Shown here: positions 37,345 through 46,976 of the stretch, piece by piece
How the letters are laid out: every line of letters starts with the position of its first letter
How positions within the stretch are numbered: the first letter of the stretch is position 1
Position numbers and translations under genes: made by a program
Notes under the pieces: model-generated
Told to the model about the DNA's origin: nothing
Databases searched by the model: none
The model's input: the letters and a program-made list of their open reading frames with translations, nothing else
Origin: Cohnella thermotolerans DSM 17683
Lineage (GTDB): Bacteria > Bacillota > Bacilli > Paenibacillales > Paenibacillaceae
Direction: 5' to 3'
Length of the DNA stretch: 64,000 bases
NCBI RefSeq assembly: GCF_000429825.1
Contig: NZ_KE386956.1
Location: 105,506-169,505 of the forward strand

Positions 37345-38280
37345 TTAGTCGCGCAGGTTCCGGCCGGTCAAGGTCAGGAACACCGTCTCCAGATTGGGCG
37401 CTTGCTCTTCCACCGAGCTGATCTCGACCTGGTCCTTGATCAATTGCTGAATGATCCAGTTCAGGTTGTTGATCTCGGCCTTGGATACGATCTTGATCGT
37501 CTGCTCCTCCAGCCGGACGGAGATGATGCCGGATATCCGCTTGAGCGCCTCGAGGTCGAGGGCGTCTTCCTTCTTCACGCCGATCCAGATCTCCTTCGTG
37601 TCGGTAATGATCGACTTGAGCTGCTCCTTCGTGCCCTCCGCGATGATTTTGCCGTGGTCGACGATGGCGATCCGCGTGCAGATCTCTTCGACTTCTTCCA
37701 TATAGTGGCTCGTATAAATGATGGAGCATCCCATCCGGTTCAGCATCCGGACCGAGTTCAGAATGTAGTTGCGGGACTGCGGATCGATGCCGACGGTCGG
37801 TTCGTCCATAATGATCAGCTTCGGGCGATGGGCGATGGCGCAGGCGATGTTCAACCGCCGCTTCATGCCGCCGGAGAAGCTCTTGGGCAGCGCCTTGTGC
37901 TTGTCGCCAAGCCCTACGAAGTCGAGCGCTTCGACCGTGCGCTCCTTCAGGAGCGAGCCGCGAAGACCGTACAGTCCGGCGAAAAAGCTTACGTTCTCGT
38001 AGGCGCTCATCTCCTCGTAGATGGCCAGATCCTGCGGCACGATGCCGATGTTCATCTTCGCGAACTTGCTCTCCTTCACGATGTTGCGGCCGAGCAGCTC
38101 GATCTCGCCTTTCGTAATGCGCAGCAGCGAGGAGATCATATTGATCGTCGTGCTTTTGCCGGCGCCGTTCGCACCGAGGAAGCCGAAAATTTCGCCCTCC
38201 CGCACGCTGAGGTTCATGTTGTCGACGGCGATGAAATCGCCGAATTTTTTGGTCAGGTTGCGGATTTCAAGCACGTTCAT
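37345..38280 (-). CDS. ABC transporter ATPase, LnrL-like
   Basis: A 311-residue ATPase with GANGAGKS, SFSGGMKRRLNIACAI and LIIMDEPTVGIDPQ, and a C-terminal domain of the DrrA/CcmA drug-exporter type ending APNLETVFLTLTGRNLRD. The GTG at 38289 overlaps its own GGAG site, so ATG 38280 is chosen. It is 125 bases downstream of the kinase gene. Natural substrates in this class include polyketide antibiotics. Confidence 0.87.
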   Translation of the reverse strand: MNVLEIRNLTKKFGDFIAVDNMNLSVREGEIFGFLGANGAGKSTTINMISSLLRITKGEIELLGRNIVKESKFAKMNIGIVPQDLAIYEEMSAYENVSFFAGLYGLRGSLLKERTVEALDFVGLGDKHKALPKSFSGGMKRRLNIACAIAHRPKLIIMDEPTVGIDPQSRNYILNSVRMLNRMGCSIIYTSHYMEEVEEICTRIAIVDHGKIIAEGTKEQLKSIITDTKEIWIGVKKEDALDLEALKRISGIISVRLEEQTIKIVSKAEINNLNWIIQQLIKDQVEISSVEEQAPNLETVFLTLTGRNLRD

Positions 38281-38404
38281 CCGAATCACTCCGTGTTCTT
38301 CATTGGATTATGGCTTTATTCTAAAGAAAAAGGATGACCCTATGTCAGTGCATAAGTTCATCCTTTGCATATGAGAAAGTTCATGTTCCGCTCCGTGAGG
38401 AAGT

Positions 38405-39517
38405 TCATTCTCCCTTGCCGTAGGGCAGGAGCGTCGTCACGCGGAAGCCCTTCGTTCCGTCCACGATGACCGTGCCGCCAGCGCCGGCGGCTCTCTCCTC
38501 CATGCCGACGATGCCGAGCCCTTTGACGATTTTCGGCGCCCCCTTGCCGTTGTCCGCCACAACCGCGCGGATCATCCGATTCAGCACCCGGACCTCCATC
38601 TCGATCGCGGTCGGGCTGCCGTATTTGAGCGAATTGGTGACGGCTTCCTTCGCGTTCTCGTGAATGATTTGCCATTGGATCGGGGTGATGACGCCGAGGT
38701 CTCCGGCATGCACGACGGTCGCGGCGATGCCGTGCCTCGCGGACAGCTCGTCCGCGAACAAGCGGAGCCGGTGGATGCCGAGCTCCTCCGACCGCGGCTT
38801 CATGTCCTTGAGCGTCAGGCGAATCCGCTCCAGCCCTTCCTTGGAGATGGCGATCGCGTTGCCGAGCAGTTCGGCGGCCTTGTCCCGATTGGAGGCGAGC
38901 AGCGTCCGGGACGCTTCCATCTGGATGAGGGCGCCCGCCATGGCATGGCCGACCTCGTCGTGGATTTGCTGGGACAGCCGGTTGCGCTCCTCCAGCTTGA
39001 TCGTATATTCGGACTGCCGAATATATTCCATGTTCATGCTGAGCGACTGGGTCAGGTTTTGCAAATCCGCGCGCAGATTTTCCCGTTCGTCTTCCATTCG
39101 CTCCAGCTTCTCCGTATGGACGCGCAAGCTCGCATAGAGCAGAAAGCTGAGCGACGTCGACAGAATGTACACCGGAAGCTCGGACTTCGGGATGAGGAAC
39201 AACGGAACTAAGCCGAGCAGCAGGGCGAACCGCCTGCGGCCTTCCGACAGCAGCACAAGCTCGTAGAGGTTGACCGGCAGCAGCAATAAAAACAGCATGT
39301 TTAATTGGTAGGCGAAAAAGACGACGACGGCGCAGGAGACGGCCGAGAGCAGCAGTTGAGGCTTCCGGCGCTTGAAAATGGGTATGGCGACGTTCACGCA
39401 AATGTAGATTAAATAAGCGAGAATTTCCCACGACGTCGCCTTCTGCGTCAGAAAAGAGGTGGCGATGACGACGTAAAGGAGCAGCGCCGTTTTGTTACCC
39501 ATCATCCATAAATCCAT
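38405..39517 (-). CDS. Sensor histidine kinase, LnrJ/DesK type
   Basis: A 370-residue kinase with about five N-terminal helices and almost no external loops (an intramembrane-sensing design), a coiled coil, then the HisKA_3 phosphoacceptor motif EERNRLSQQIHDEVGHAM and an ATPase domain with NAKEAVTNSLKYG and GKGAPKIVKGLGIVGMEERA. The start is ATG 39517 with AGGAGC ahead; a much longer open frame extends upstream across the response-regulator gene and is not real. It pairs with the regulator whose stop is 12 bases upstream. Confidence 0.88.
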   Translation of the reverse strand: MDLWMMGNKTALLLYVVIATSFLTQKATSWEILAYLIYICVNVAIPIFKRRKPQLLLSAVSCAVVVFFAYQLNMLFLLLLPVNLYELVLLSEGRRRFALLLGLVPLFLIPKSELPVYILSTSLSFLLYASLRVHTEKLERMEDERENLRADLQNLTQSLSMNMEYIRQSEYTIKLEERNRLSQQIHDEVGHAMAGALIQMEASRTLLASNRDKAAELLGNAIAISKEGLERIRLTLKDMKPRSEELGIHRLRLFADELSARHGIAATVVHAGDLGVITPIQWQIIHENAKEAVTNSLKYGSPTAIEMEVRVLNRMIRAVVADNGKGAPKIVKGLGIVGMEERAAGAGGTVIVDGTKGFRVTTLLPYGKGE

Positions 39518-39528
39518 TCGTCCGGCTC

Positions 39529-40245
39529 CTATTCGTCCGCCAGCCTGACTTCGCCGGTCAAATAGTAGATCGCGATCTGCGTGCGGTGCTCGAGCCCCGT
39601 CTTGTTCAGAATCGACGTGATGTAATTGGCGGTCGTGCCTTCGGAGATGAACAGCTTTTTCGAGATTTCCTTGTTGGAGAGCCCCTTCGCGATCAGCGCC
39701 ATAATCTCGAGCTCCCGCTCCGTAAACAGGCTGCGGTCGATCCGGCCGTGACCGGCAAAGCCGGCCGAGCCGGAAGCGGCGGACGCGGCTTTGGCGTCCG
39801 GAGACGGCGCTGCGGCGAAAGCGGGAGCGCCGGACAAATTCGAGCGGATTTTGTCCAGCACGACGTCCTGCAGCACGTGATGATCGTTGTACACGCTTTT
39901 GATGGCGTCGCGAATCCGTTCGGGATCGTTGTTCTTGAGCAGATAACCCCGCGCGCCCGCTCGGACCGCTTCGAGAATGTATTCGTCGTCGTCGAACGTC
40001 GTCAGAATGAGCGGCTTCACCTTCGTCTCCGCGGCGAGCAGGCGGGTCGCTTCGACCCCGTTCATATTGGGCATGCGCACGTCCAGCAGCGCGACGTCGG
40101 CTTCGTTGCGGCGGCAATACTCGACCGCCTGCTCGCCGTCCTCGACTGCGGCGACGACGTCGAACTCGTCGAAGCTGGAGAGGATGATCTTCATCCCTTC
40201 GCGGATGAACGAATTGTCGTCGGCGATCAATACTTTTATTTTCAA
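39529..40245 (-). CDS. Response regulator, NarL/FixJ family (LnrK-like)
   Basis: A 238-residue regulator. The receiver domain has IADDNSFIREG and the phosphoacceptor Asp in VALLDVRMPNMNGVEA. A ~35-residue Ala/Gly/Ser-rich linker (AAAPSPDAKAASAASG) then joins a LuxR-type helix-turn-helix (LFTERELEIMALIAKGLSNKEISKKLF). It heads the operon and probably activates the downstream exporter genes when the kinase senses a membrane-active compound. Confidence 0.9.
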   Translation of the reverse strand: MKIKVLIADDNSFIREGMKIILSSFDEFDVVAAVEDGEQAVEYCRRNEADVALLDVRMPNMNGVEATRLLAAETKVKPLILTTFDDDEYILEAVRAGARGYLLKNNDPERIRDAIKSVYNDHHVLQDVVLDKIRSNLSGAPAFAAAPSPDAKAASAASGSAGFAGHGRIDRSLFTERELEIMALIAKGLSNKEISKKLFISEGTTANYITSILNKTGLEHRTQIAIYYLTGEVRLADE

Positions 40246-40429
40246 CAGGAACAGGCCTCCCGGATCGGCTCGATATAGCCTTGCTGTTACAAGAATATAC
40301 CAAGGAGCCTATTCCGACAATCGGCAACCATCGATACCGCCGATCGCTTCCATCGAAGACGTTCGATAACGGCCTTGCTTCGAATATTGTTATTCTTATT
40401 GGCAACACCGTCTATGGAGGGATTGCCCG

Positions 40430-41311
40430 ATGATGAACGCAAGCGATTTGAAAGGAATTATCGTGCCGGTCGTGACGCCGTTTCGGCCGGACGGCGAACT
40501 GGATCTGGATTCGTTCCGGAATTACGTGGATGCGCTTCTGGAGCGGGACATTCAGGGGATTGTCGTCAACGGGACGACCGGCGAAAGCCCGACGACGTCG
40601 TGGGAGGAAGTCGTTCTGCTCGCGCAGGTGGCGCGCGAACGGATGAAGAGGAGGCGGCGGGTCCCCCTGATTGTCGGCACGGGGACGAACGATACGCGTT
40701 ACGCGGCGAGAAGAACGATGCTGGCGGGGGCGGCGGGAGCGGATGCGGCGCTGGTCGTCGTTCCCTACTACAGTCGGCCGTCGCAGGAAGGCATATACGA
40801 GCATTTCCGGGCTGTCTCCTCGGTCGGCGTGCCCGTTATCGTGTACGAGATTCCGGCCCGTACCGGCGTTCGCCTGGAGGTTGATACGGCGAGATCGATT
40901 CTGGCGCTGGACGGGGTGATCGGCATGAAGGACAGCAGCGGCGGGACGGAACTGTTGAAGAAGCTGGGGCCAAGTCCGGCCAGGCCCGTTCTGTGCGGGG
41001 AGGACGCGAACTTCTGGGCGATGCTGCGCGCGGGCGCCGCCGGCGGCATTCTGGCGTCGGCCAACGTCCGGACAAGCGAGTTCGCGGACGTCTGGCGGCT
41101 GCGGACGGAAGGCAGGGACGCGGAGGCGGAGAAGGCGTTCGCGCGGTTGCTGCCGACGATCCGGCTGCTGTTCCGCGAGCCTAATCCGGCGCCGCTCAAA
41201 TGGCTGCTCGCCCGTGAGTCCCTGATTGCGTCGGATACGCTGCGGCTGCCCCTCGTTCCGATAACGCCCGCTTTAAGGGCGGATTTGGAACGCGAACGGA
41301 CGCGGACGTAA
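40430..41311 (+). CDS. Dihydrodipicolinate synthase/N-acetylneuraminate lyase family aldolase
   Basis: A 293-residue class I aldolase. It starts LKGIIVPVVTPFRPDGELD. The family sequence GIVVNGTTGESPT binds the pyruvate carboxyl, YYSRPSQEGIYEHF contains the tyrosine, and the Schiff-base lysine is in GVIGMKDSSGG. It could make dihydrodipicolinate (lysine, spores) or act on another 2-keto acid; no dap neighbours are present, so it is probably not the main DapA. ATG 40430 or 40433 are both possible behind GGAGGGATT. Confidence 0.85.
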   Translation: MMNASDLKGIIVPVVTPFRPDGELDLDSFRNYVDALLERDIQGIVVNGTTGESPTTSWEEVVLLAQVARERMKRRRRVPLIVGTGTNDTRYAARRTMLAGAAGADAALVVVPYYSRPSQEGIYEHFRAVSSVGVPVIVYEIPARTGVRLEVDTARSILALDGVIGMKDSSGGTELLKKLGPSPARPVLCGEDANFWAMLRAGAAGGILASANVRTSEFADVWRLRTEGRDAEAEKAFARLLPTIRLLFREPNPAPLKWLLARESLIASDTLRLPLVPITPALRADLERERTRT

Positions 41312-41368
41312 AATCCGCGCCTTGTTCGTGAACCCGGCGGACTGGTAAAATCAGGTGCAGAAGCTACT

Positions 41369-41821
41369 TTACCAGCCGAAGTCCAGCGTTTTCCCCGTCT
41401 CCGCATACGTTTTGACGTTGCTGAGAATCATCGGCCAGCTGTTCTTCGTCGACTCGTAGGAGGGATGCCCGTCCGGCCATTCGTCGTTCACAAGCGTCAG
41501 CTTCGTGCAGTTGCCGACGGGCTCCAGCGTCATCGTCAATCTCGTCTCCCAGTCGGCGTGATCTTCGCGATAGGACGGACCGGCATGTTCGGTGTAGCTC
41601 ATGAGCCGGTACGGCTCGAAGGCGAGCACCCGGCCGTACACGTGCACGGTCTCTTCGCCGTCGTTGCCGGGGCCGACGTATTCGTAAGGCGCGCCGACCT
41701 CGAAGGTCGTCCGCAGCTCGCAGCCGAAGAAGATCGCTTTGACGCCTTCGGCGGTCGTGAAGACGTTCCATACCTCTTCGGGCGAAGCTCCGACATACAG
41801 GACGTAAGTTAAAGGTTCCAT
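41369..41821 (-). CDS. SRPBCC/AHSA1-like domain protein
   Basis: A 150-residue helix-grip protein: LTYVLYVGASPEEVWNVFTTAEGVKAIFFG, GRVLAFEPYRLMSYTEH and GNCTKLTLVNDEW are the activator-of-Hsp90-like (AHSA1/SRPBCC) pattern. Such proteins bind hydrophobic ligands. ATG 41821 follows GGAGG; the longer frame upstream has no ribosome site. It is divergent from an AraC regulator 113 bases away and might be regulated by it. Confidence 0.82.
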   Translation of the reverse strand: MEPLTYVLYVGASPEEVWNVFTTAEGVKAIFFGCELRTTFEVGAPYEYVGPGNDGEETVHVYGRVLAFEPYRLMSYTEHAGPSYREDHADWETRLTMTLEPVGNCTKLTLVNDEWPDGHPSYESTKNSWPMILSNVKTYAETGKTLDFGW

Positions 41822-41934
41822 CGTTTGTCCTCCATTCGTCTGCGGGGGGATCACCCCCGTCCGTTGTTCCGATTGTAAACCGGACGAACCGGCCCGTATT
41901 GTAAAAACGCGACATCCGAAAAGGAGGAAAAGTG

Positions 41935-42780
41935 ATGAACCCGTCCCCAAGCCCGACGGACCGAGGCATTCTGCAAGCCAAGGAGGGCATGAAGAGATTT
42001 GCGCTGGAGCGATACGAGCCTTCCGAGGATCTGGCTTGCTTCGTCGAGAGGTATTGGACCGTCCGGTGGGATCTGCGGGGGCAGGATCCTTATCGCCAGA
42101 CGATTCTGTCTTATCCGAGCGTGAACCTCTCCTTCGAGAAAACGTGCGACGGCACGTTCGCCGGCGTGTACGGCGTCCCTCAAAAAACGTTCACCCGCCA
42201 CTTGCATGAAGACGGCTTCGTGCTCGGCGTCAAATTCCGGCCCGGCGGCTTCTATCCGTTCTGGCAGAAGCCCGTCTCCCAACTGACGGGCCGGACCGTC
42301 GCCTTCGCGGACTTGTTCGGCTCCGAAGCTTCGGAGGCGGAGGGGCTTATTTTCGCCGGGGCCGACGAGGCGGAGATGATTCGCGTCCTGGAAAGCTTCC
42401 TTCGCGGCCGGTCTCCGGAGAGGGACGAGAACGTGGAGCGCGTCCAGCGCATCGTGCAGGCCGTCGTCGACGACCGGGAGATGACCCGCGTGGACGACCT
42501 GGCGAGCCGCTTCGGACTCGGCAAACGAACGCTGCAGCGCCTGTTCGACCGGTATGTCGGCGTCAGCCCGAAATGGATCATTCAGCGTTACCGTCTGCAG
42601 GAGGCGGCGGAGCGGATGGAAGCGGGGGAGCGCCCCGATTGGGGGCAGCTGGCGCAGATCTTGGGCTACTTTGACCAAGCCCACTTTATCAAGGATTTCA
42701 AAGCGCTCATCGGCAAATCTCCGGAAGCCTATCGCTCGGACGCCGGTTCGGCGGATTCGTCCGGTGCGACGAATGCCTAG
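41935..42780 (+). CDS. AraC family transcriptional regulator (DUF6597-type N-terminus)
   Basis: A 281-residue regulator with an N-terminal sensor region (CFVERYWTVRWDLRGQDPY, VLGVKFRPGGFYPFW) typical of the AraC subgroup with a DUF6597-like domain, and a C-terminal double helix-turn-helix (DLASRFGLGKRTLQRLFDRYVG, ILGYFDQAHFIKDFKALIGKSPEAYR). AAGGAGGAAA supports ATG 41935. Ligand unknown. It is convergent with the AI-2E gene. Confidence 0.88.
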   Translation: MNPSPSPTDRGILQAKEGMKRFALERYEPSEDLACFVERYWTVRWDLRGQDPYRQTILSYPSVNLSFEKTCDGTFAGVYGVPQKTFTRHLHEDGFVLGVKFRPGGFYPFWQKPVSQLTGRTVAFADLFGSEASEAEGLIFAGADEAEMIRVLESFLRGRSPERDENVERVQRIVQAVVDDREMTRVDDLASRFGLGKRTLQRLFDRYVGVSPKWIIQRYRLQEAAERMEAGERPDWGQLAQILGYFDQAHFIKDFKALIGKSPEAYRSDAGSADSSGATNA

Positions 42781-42925
42781 GCAGGGGCTGTCCCAGAAGG
42801 GCTTGGAAAGCCTGGCGGGAAAAGCGAAAGCGCTGTAAGCTCGAAAATCAATCTTAGAGACGGGTTCGCGGCTCGATTGCGCGGTCTTGAGGTCGGATGG
42901 CTGTCGCTTGCAGGCTATCGAAATC

Positions 42926-42970
42926 AAAAATGGCGACGCGGGGATGGGCTCCCTAACGTCGCCACTTTTT
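42926..42970. terminator. Bidirectional terminator
   Basis: TGGCGACG (42931-42938) pairs with CGTCGCCA (42957-42964), with A5 before and T5 after, so it can stop both the AraC and the AI-2E transcripts. Confidence 0.8.
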
Positions 42971-42975
42971 CATTT

Positions 42976-43992
42976 TCATGCGTGCGGTTTCTCGTCGGTC
43001 GGGCTTACGTCGAGGAGATCCAGAAGGAACATGAAGATCGGGATGCCGATGATGAGCCCCCAGATGCCGAAGAAATGCTGGGAGAAGACGAGCACTACGA
43101 AAGTGTAGAACATGGGCAACTTCGTCTTGGAAGCCATCAGGCGGGGATTCAGCAAATACGTCTCCAGCGCGTGAATGAGAATGATCATGACGATCGTCCA
43201 GATGACGAGCGTCAATCCGCCGGTCTGATAGCCGATGAGCCCGATCGGAATAAATGAGACGATGACGCCGGCGACCGGAATGAGACTGAGCAGCAGCACC
43301 ATGACGCCCAGCGCGAACAGATAGGGGAAGCCGAGAATCCAGAGCCCAAGCATCGTAAACACGGTGTTGAACACCGCGATGATGAGCTGCACCTCGATCA
43401 CTTTGCCGAAGGAAGCCATGAATTTCTTGCTGAAGTATTCCAATTCGTCGTAGATCCAGCCGATCTTGCTCGTCTTGAATTTGCGGGTGAAGTTGGCGAC
43501 TTTCGTTTTCTGAAGCAGGAAGAACAAGCTTAGAATGATGACGATCAGAACGATTTCGAGCCATTTCCCCAATTTGGCGATATAAAATTTCGCTTGGTCC
43601 AGGTAGGTGTTGTAGTCGATTTTGTTCAGCATTTCGGCCAGTTTGTCCGCGACGGGATCGCCCTGGTTGGAATTGAGGAACTTGACAATGGTGTTGAACA
43701 TCTCGACGATTTGCGCGGCGATTTGGGGGACGTACTTGGAAATGCCGATCACCATGGCCGAGACGATAATCAAGTACAATAGAATGGACACCACGTTCGG
43801 ATGAATCGGGAACAGTCTGCTTATTCGTCTGGTCAGGTAACCCTGGAACCGGTCCATGACGTATGTGACCAGGAACAACAGCAAAATCATATTCAGCATC
43901 GAGCGGATGCTGAACAGAAGCACGACGAGCAAGAGCAAAACGACGACTCTTCGTACCATCGGCAAGGCAAAAAAATCGCGAATCATTCCCAT
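42976..43992 (-). CDS. AI-2E family transporter
   Basis: A 338-residue membrane protein with about eight helices. The first pair is VVVLLLLVVLLFSIRSMLN; family marks are GYQTGGLTLVIWTIVMIIL, HALETYLLNPRLMASKTKLP and FGIWGLIIGIPIF. These transporters are named after TqsA (autoinducer-2 export), but in Firmicutes some act as antiporters or have unknown cargo. ATG 43992 follows GAGGGA; an upstream frame extends but lacks a site. Confidence 0.83.
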   Translation of the reverse strand: MGMIRDFFALPMVRRVVVLLLLVVLLFSIRSMLNMILLLFLVTYVMDRFQGYLTRRISRLFPIHPNVVSILLYLIIVSAMVIGISKYVPQIAAQIVEMFNTIVKFLNSNQGDPVADKLAEMLNKIDYNTYLDQAKFYIAKLGKWLEIVLIVIILSLFFLLQKTKVANFTRKFKTSKIGWIYDELEYFSKKFMASFGKVIEVQLIIAVFNTVFTMLGLWILGFPYLFALGVMVLLLSLIPVAGVIVSFIPIGLIGYQTGGLTLVIWTIVMIILIHALETYLLNPRLMASKTKLPMFYTFVVLVFSQHFFGIWGLIIGIPIFMFLLDLLDVSPTDEKPHA

Positions 43993-44234
43993 AGACTTCC
44001 CTCGTTTGCGAATTCTTTTCCGTTCAAGAGTAGTACGCTCGACCCGAAGGATGGTTTCTTTTCTCGGTCGAATATCCTCGATGCCCGATTGTATGCCGTT
44101 AGTCGCCATTCCGTCTCGGCATATTCGTACCGTCCGCCCTGCGGCATTCGCTTCCCGTGCCGCCGCCGGTTCACGATATGAGCGGCGAACGAATCGAGAC
44201 GATTGTAGGCGATCATTTTAGCCCTTTCCATCAT
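43983..44234 (-). CDS. Possible small basic protein coupled to the AI-2E gene
   Basis: An 83-residue frame with AAAGGAGG directly before two ATGs, ending with a TGA that overlaps the AI-2E ATG (ATGGGAATGA). The ribosome site is too close to the first ATG, so the true start could be the third. The sequence (RRRHGKRMPQGG, then KKPSFGSSVLLLNGK) matches no family I know. It may be a leader peptide for translational coupling or may not be expressed. Confidence 0.35.
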   Translation of the reverse strand: MMERAKMIAYNRLDSFAAHIVNRRRHGKRMPQGGRYEYAETEWRLTAYNRASRIFDREKKPSFGSSVLLLNGKEFANEGSLWE

Positions 44235-44386
44235 CCTCCTTTATTTTCACCCATAAACGTTAAAACTCAATCTCATTTGCCCGTTCCGGGTTCAAGCCCG
44301 AGCTCGTCAATCTAGTCCGCATAATCGGTCAAGTCCCCTCATAGACATGAACCATGGATTAACCATTGTGCAGAGGGGTGGATCTC

Positions 44387-45613
44387 ATGCGTCGTCGGAT
44401 CCCATGGATCGTGTCCGCCGTCGTGCTTCTCGCCGTCATCCTGTCCGGGTGCGGAAGCAAGAACGCGGATTCGGTCGTGAAGGATTTGAACAAGGTGGCA
44501 GGCAAGCTGGAAAGTTATCAAGGCAGCGGGGAGATGATCCTCCATACCGGTCAGAAGCCGCTGACTTACAAAGTGGAAGTCTGGTACCAGAAGCCTTCGT
44601 ATTACCGCATCGCCCTGACCAACGAAAGCCGCGATATTACGCAGATCGTGCTTCGCAACGACCAAGGCGTGTTCGTGCTGACGCCGCGCCTGAACAAGAG
44701 CTATCGCTTCCAAAGCGACTGGCCCGAGAATCAGGGACAGGTTTACTTGTACCAGACGCTGCTGCAGAGCATCATGGTCGATAACTCCCGCCAGTTCACG
44801 ACCGACAAGGACGCCTACGTGTTCGACGTCATGGCGGGCAACTACCAGAACGGCTCGTTCGCGCGGCAAAAAATTTGGCTGGCCAAATCGGACTACGCTC
44901 CGCGCCAGGTCCAGGTGACCGATACGAACGCCAACCTGATGGTGGAGGTCAAGTTCACGAACTTCGAGTTCGGCAAAAAATTCGACAAGTCGGCATTCGA
45001 TATGCAGCAAAATATGTCGGGCGCTCCGAACGCCGGGCAATCGAGCGACGACAATTCGACATCCGGAGACAACGGCAGCTCGACATCCGGAGACAACGGC
45101 AGCACGGGAACGGGCGACACCGCTGGCACGAGCGGCACGAGCGGCACGAACGGCGCCAGCACGACGGGGACGGGCGACAACGCCGGTACGACGGACGGTT
45201 CGGCAGATGCGACCGGCGCGGACGCCGCAGGAGCCGAAGGCGGAGACAAGGCGGCGAGCGCAAGCGAAAATTTCGCGGCTGTCGAGCCCGATCCGGACGC
45301 GCTGCCCGAGGGCGTCAAGCTGCTGGATTCGAGCGACATCCAGCTTGCGGAATCGCCGGGGGTCATGCTTCGCTACTCGGGCACGTATGATTTCACGATC
45401 GTCGAATCCGCGCCCAAAGACGTGGCGATGTCCATGAACGAAGGCATCATGCTCGATCTCGGATTCACGCTCGGGCTGCTGTCGTCCGGCGACGAGACCC
45501 AATCGCTCACCTGGACCTACGACGGCATCGTTTACCGGCTGACGACGAACAATCTTCCGCAGGAAGAAATGGTGAAGGTCGCCCAGTCGATGGTCGACTC
45601 TTCGGGCAAATGA
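44387..45613 (+). CDS. YdcC-like lipoprotein
   Basis: A 408-residue lipoprotein with lipobox VILSGC after an N-terminal helix. The LolA-like beta domain (VKDLNKVAGKLESYQGSGEMILHTG, YKVEVWYQKPSYYRIALTN) spans residues ~25-205. A Gly/Ser/Thr-Asp low-complexity insert of about 70 residues follows, then a second beta domain. B. subtilis YdcC occupies the same place before alr and ndoAI. The long insert appears lineage-specific. The start is ATG 44387 behind GAGGGG. Confidence 0.8.
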   Translation: MRRRIPWIVSAVVLLAVILSGCGSKNADSVVKDLNKVAGKLESYQGSGEMILHTGQKPLTYKVEVWYQKPSYYRIALTNESRDITQIVLRNDQGVFVLTPRLNKSYRFQSDWPENQGQVYLYQTLLQSIMVDNSRQFTTDKDAYVFDVMAGNYQNGSFARQKIWLAKSDYAPRQVQVTDTNANLMVEVKFTNFEFGKKFDKSAFDMQQNMSGAPNAGQSSDDNSTSGDNGSSTSGDNGSTGTGDTAGTSGTSGTNGASTTGTGDNAGTTDGSADATGADAAGAEGGDKAASASENFAAVEPDPDALPEGVKLLDSSDIQLAESPGVMLRYSGTYDFTIVESAPKDVAMSMNEGIMLDLGFTLGLLSSGDETQSLTWTYDGIVYRLTTNNLPQEEMVKVAQSMVDSSGK

Positions 45614-45791
45614 CAACGTTCCGCCGCTAGTAAATAGAAACGCGAGGATGCCGGCCGCTCAGGACCGGCTCCTTTGCGGATTCTGGAAAAGGTTGGCTGC
45701 CGCCGTTTCGTTGACAGTCCAGCGGACACCCGGTAACATTACTTTATTGGGTTTAAAGATGGGTTCAACAGAATAAAGTGGGTGACGGGTT

Positions 45792-46976
45792 TTGGACAGT
45801 TATTACAGGCCGACGGTGGCGGAAATTTCCTTGGACGCGATCGAACGCAACGTGCTGGCGTTCCGGGACCGGCTGCCGTCAGGCACCCGGCTTTTGGCTT
45901 CCGTGAAGGCGAACGCTTACGGCCATGGAGCCGTTGAGACGGCCCGGTGCGCCGTCAGCGCGGGGGCGGATTACCTTGGCGTAGCGTTCCTCGACGAGGC
46001 GCTTCAGTTGCGGCAAGCCGGGATCGAGGCTCCCATTCTCGTCCTCGGCTATACGCCTCCGGAGGGCTTCGAGCCGGCCAGGCAACACGGCATTACGCTG
46101 ACTTTGTACCGCCACGAACAACTGGACGCCGTCGAACGGTTGGCGGCGAACGGTCCCAAGCTGAAGGCGCACGTCAAGATCGACACCGGCATGGGACGGC
46201 TTGGCGTGCTTCCGGGTCCGGAAGCGGAGCGGTTCCTGGAGCGGGGATGCGCGATCTCTACGCTTGAAGTGGAAGGCATGTTTACGCATTACTCCAAAGC
46301 GGACGAAACCGACAAGAGCCATACGCTCATGCAGGCGGAGCGCTTCGCTTCGGTCGTCGATTACGTGAGGCGCCATTCGCTGCCGCTGTCCATCATTCAC
46401 GCGGGCAACAGCGCGGCGGGGATCGATCTGCCGGAACACGCGGGCGAAATGCTCCGCCTCGGAATCGGCATGTACGGCTTGTACCCGAGCGATGAGGTCC
46501 GGAAGGACCGAATCCGGTTGGAACCGGCGCTAACGCTCAAAACGCGGGTCGTCCACGCGAAGACCGTTCAGGCCGGGGAAAGCATCAGCTACGGAGGGCG
46601 GTACGTCACCCGGCGCGCCGAATCGATCGGCACGATTCCGGTCGGTTACGCCGACGGCTTCAGCCGGATGCTGTCGGGCAAGGCGGAGGTGCTGGTGCGC
46701 GGCCGCCGCGTTCCCGTGCTCGGCTCGATCTGCATGGACCAGTGCATGATCGGACTGGACGGCGTGGAGGACGGGGGCGCGAACCGCGTCGAAGTGGGCG
46801 AAGAAGTGGTGCTCATCGGCCGGCAAGCGGGCGAGACCATAACGGCGGAGGAAGTCGCGGCGAAGCTCGGTACGATCAATTACGAGGTCACTTGCATGGT
46901 GGCGGCGCGCGTGCCGCGGGTCTACGTCCGGAACGGCCAAACGGTCGCCGTCCGGAATCCATTAATTACCGGGTAA
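45792..46976 (+). CDS. alr: Alanine racemase
   Basis: A 394-residue PLP enzyme that makes D-alanine for the cell wall. The PLP lysine is in LASVKANAYGHGAVE near the N-terminus, HVKIDTGMGRLG is the barrel motif, and the catalytic tyrosine region is SISYGGRYVTRR. TTG 45792 is the only start compatible with the N-terminal YYRPTVAEISLDAIE. Its ribosome site is weak (GTGGGTGACGG). It precedes the ndoAI-ndoA pair as in B. subtilis. Confidence 0.95.
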   Translation: MDSYYRPTVAEISLDAIERNVLAFRDRLPSGTRLLASVKANAYGHGAVETARCAVSAGADYLGVAFLDEALQLRQAGIEAPILVLGYTPPEGFEPARQHGITLTLYRHEQLDAVERLAANGPKLKAHVKIDTGMGRLGVLPGPEAERFLERGCAISTLEVEGMFTHYSKADETDKSHTLMQAERFASVVDYVRRHSLPLSIIHAGNSAAGIDLPEHAGEMLRLGIGMYGLYPSDEVRKDRIRLEPALTLKTRVVHAKTVQAGESISYGGRYVTRRAESIGTIPVGYADGFSRMLSGKAEVLVRGRRVPVLGSICMDQCMIGLDGVEDGGANRVEVGEEVVLIGRQAGETITAEEVAAKLGTINYEVTCMVAARVPRVYVRNGQTVAVRNPLITG

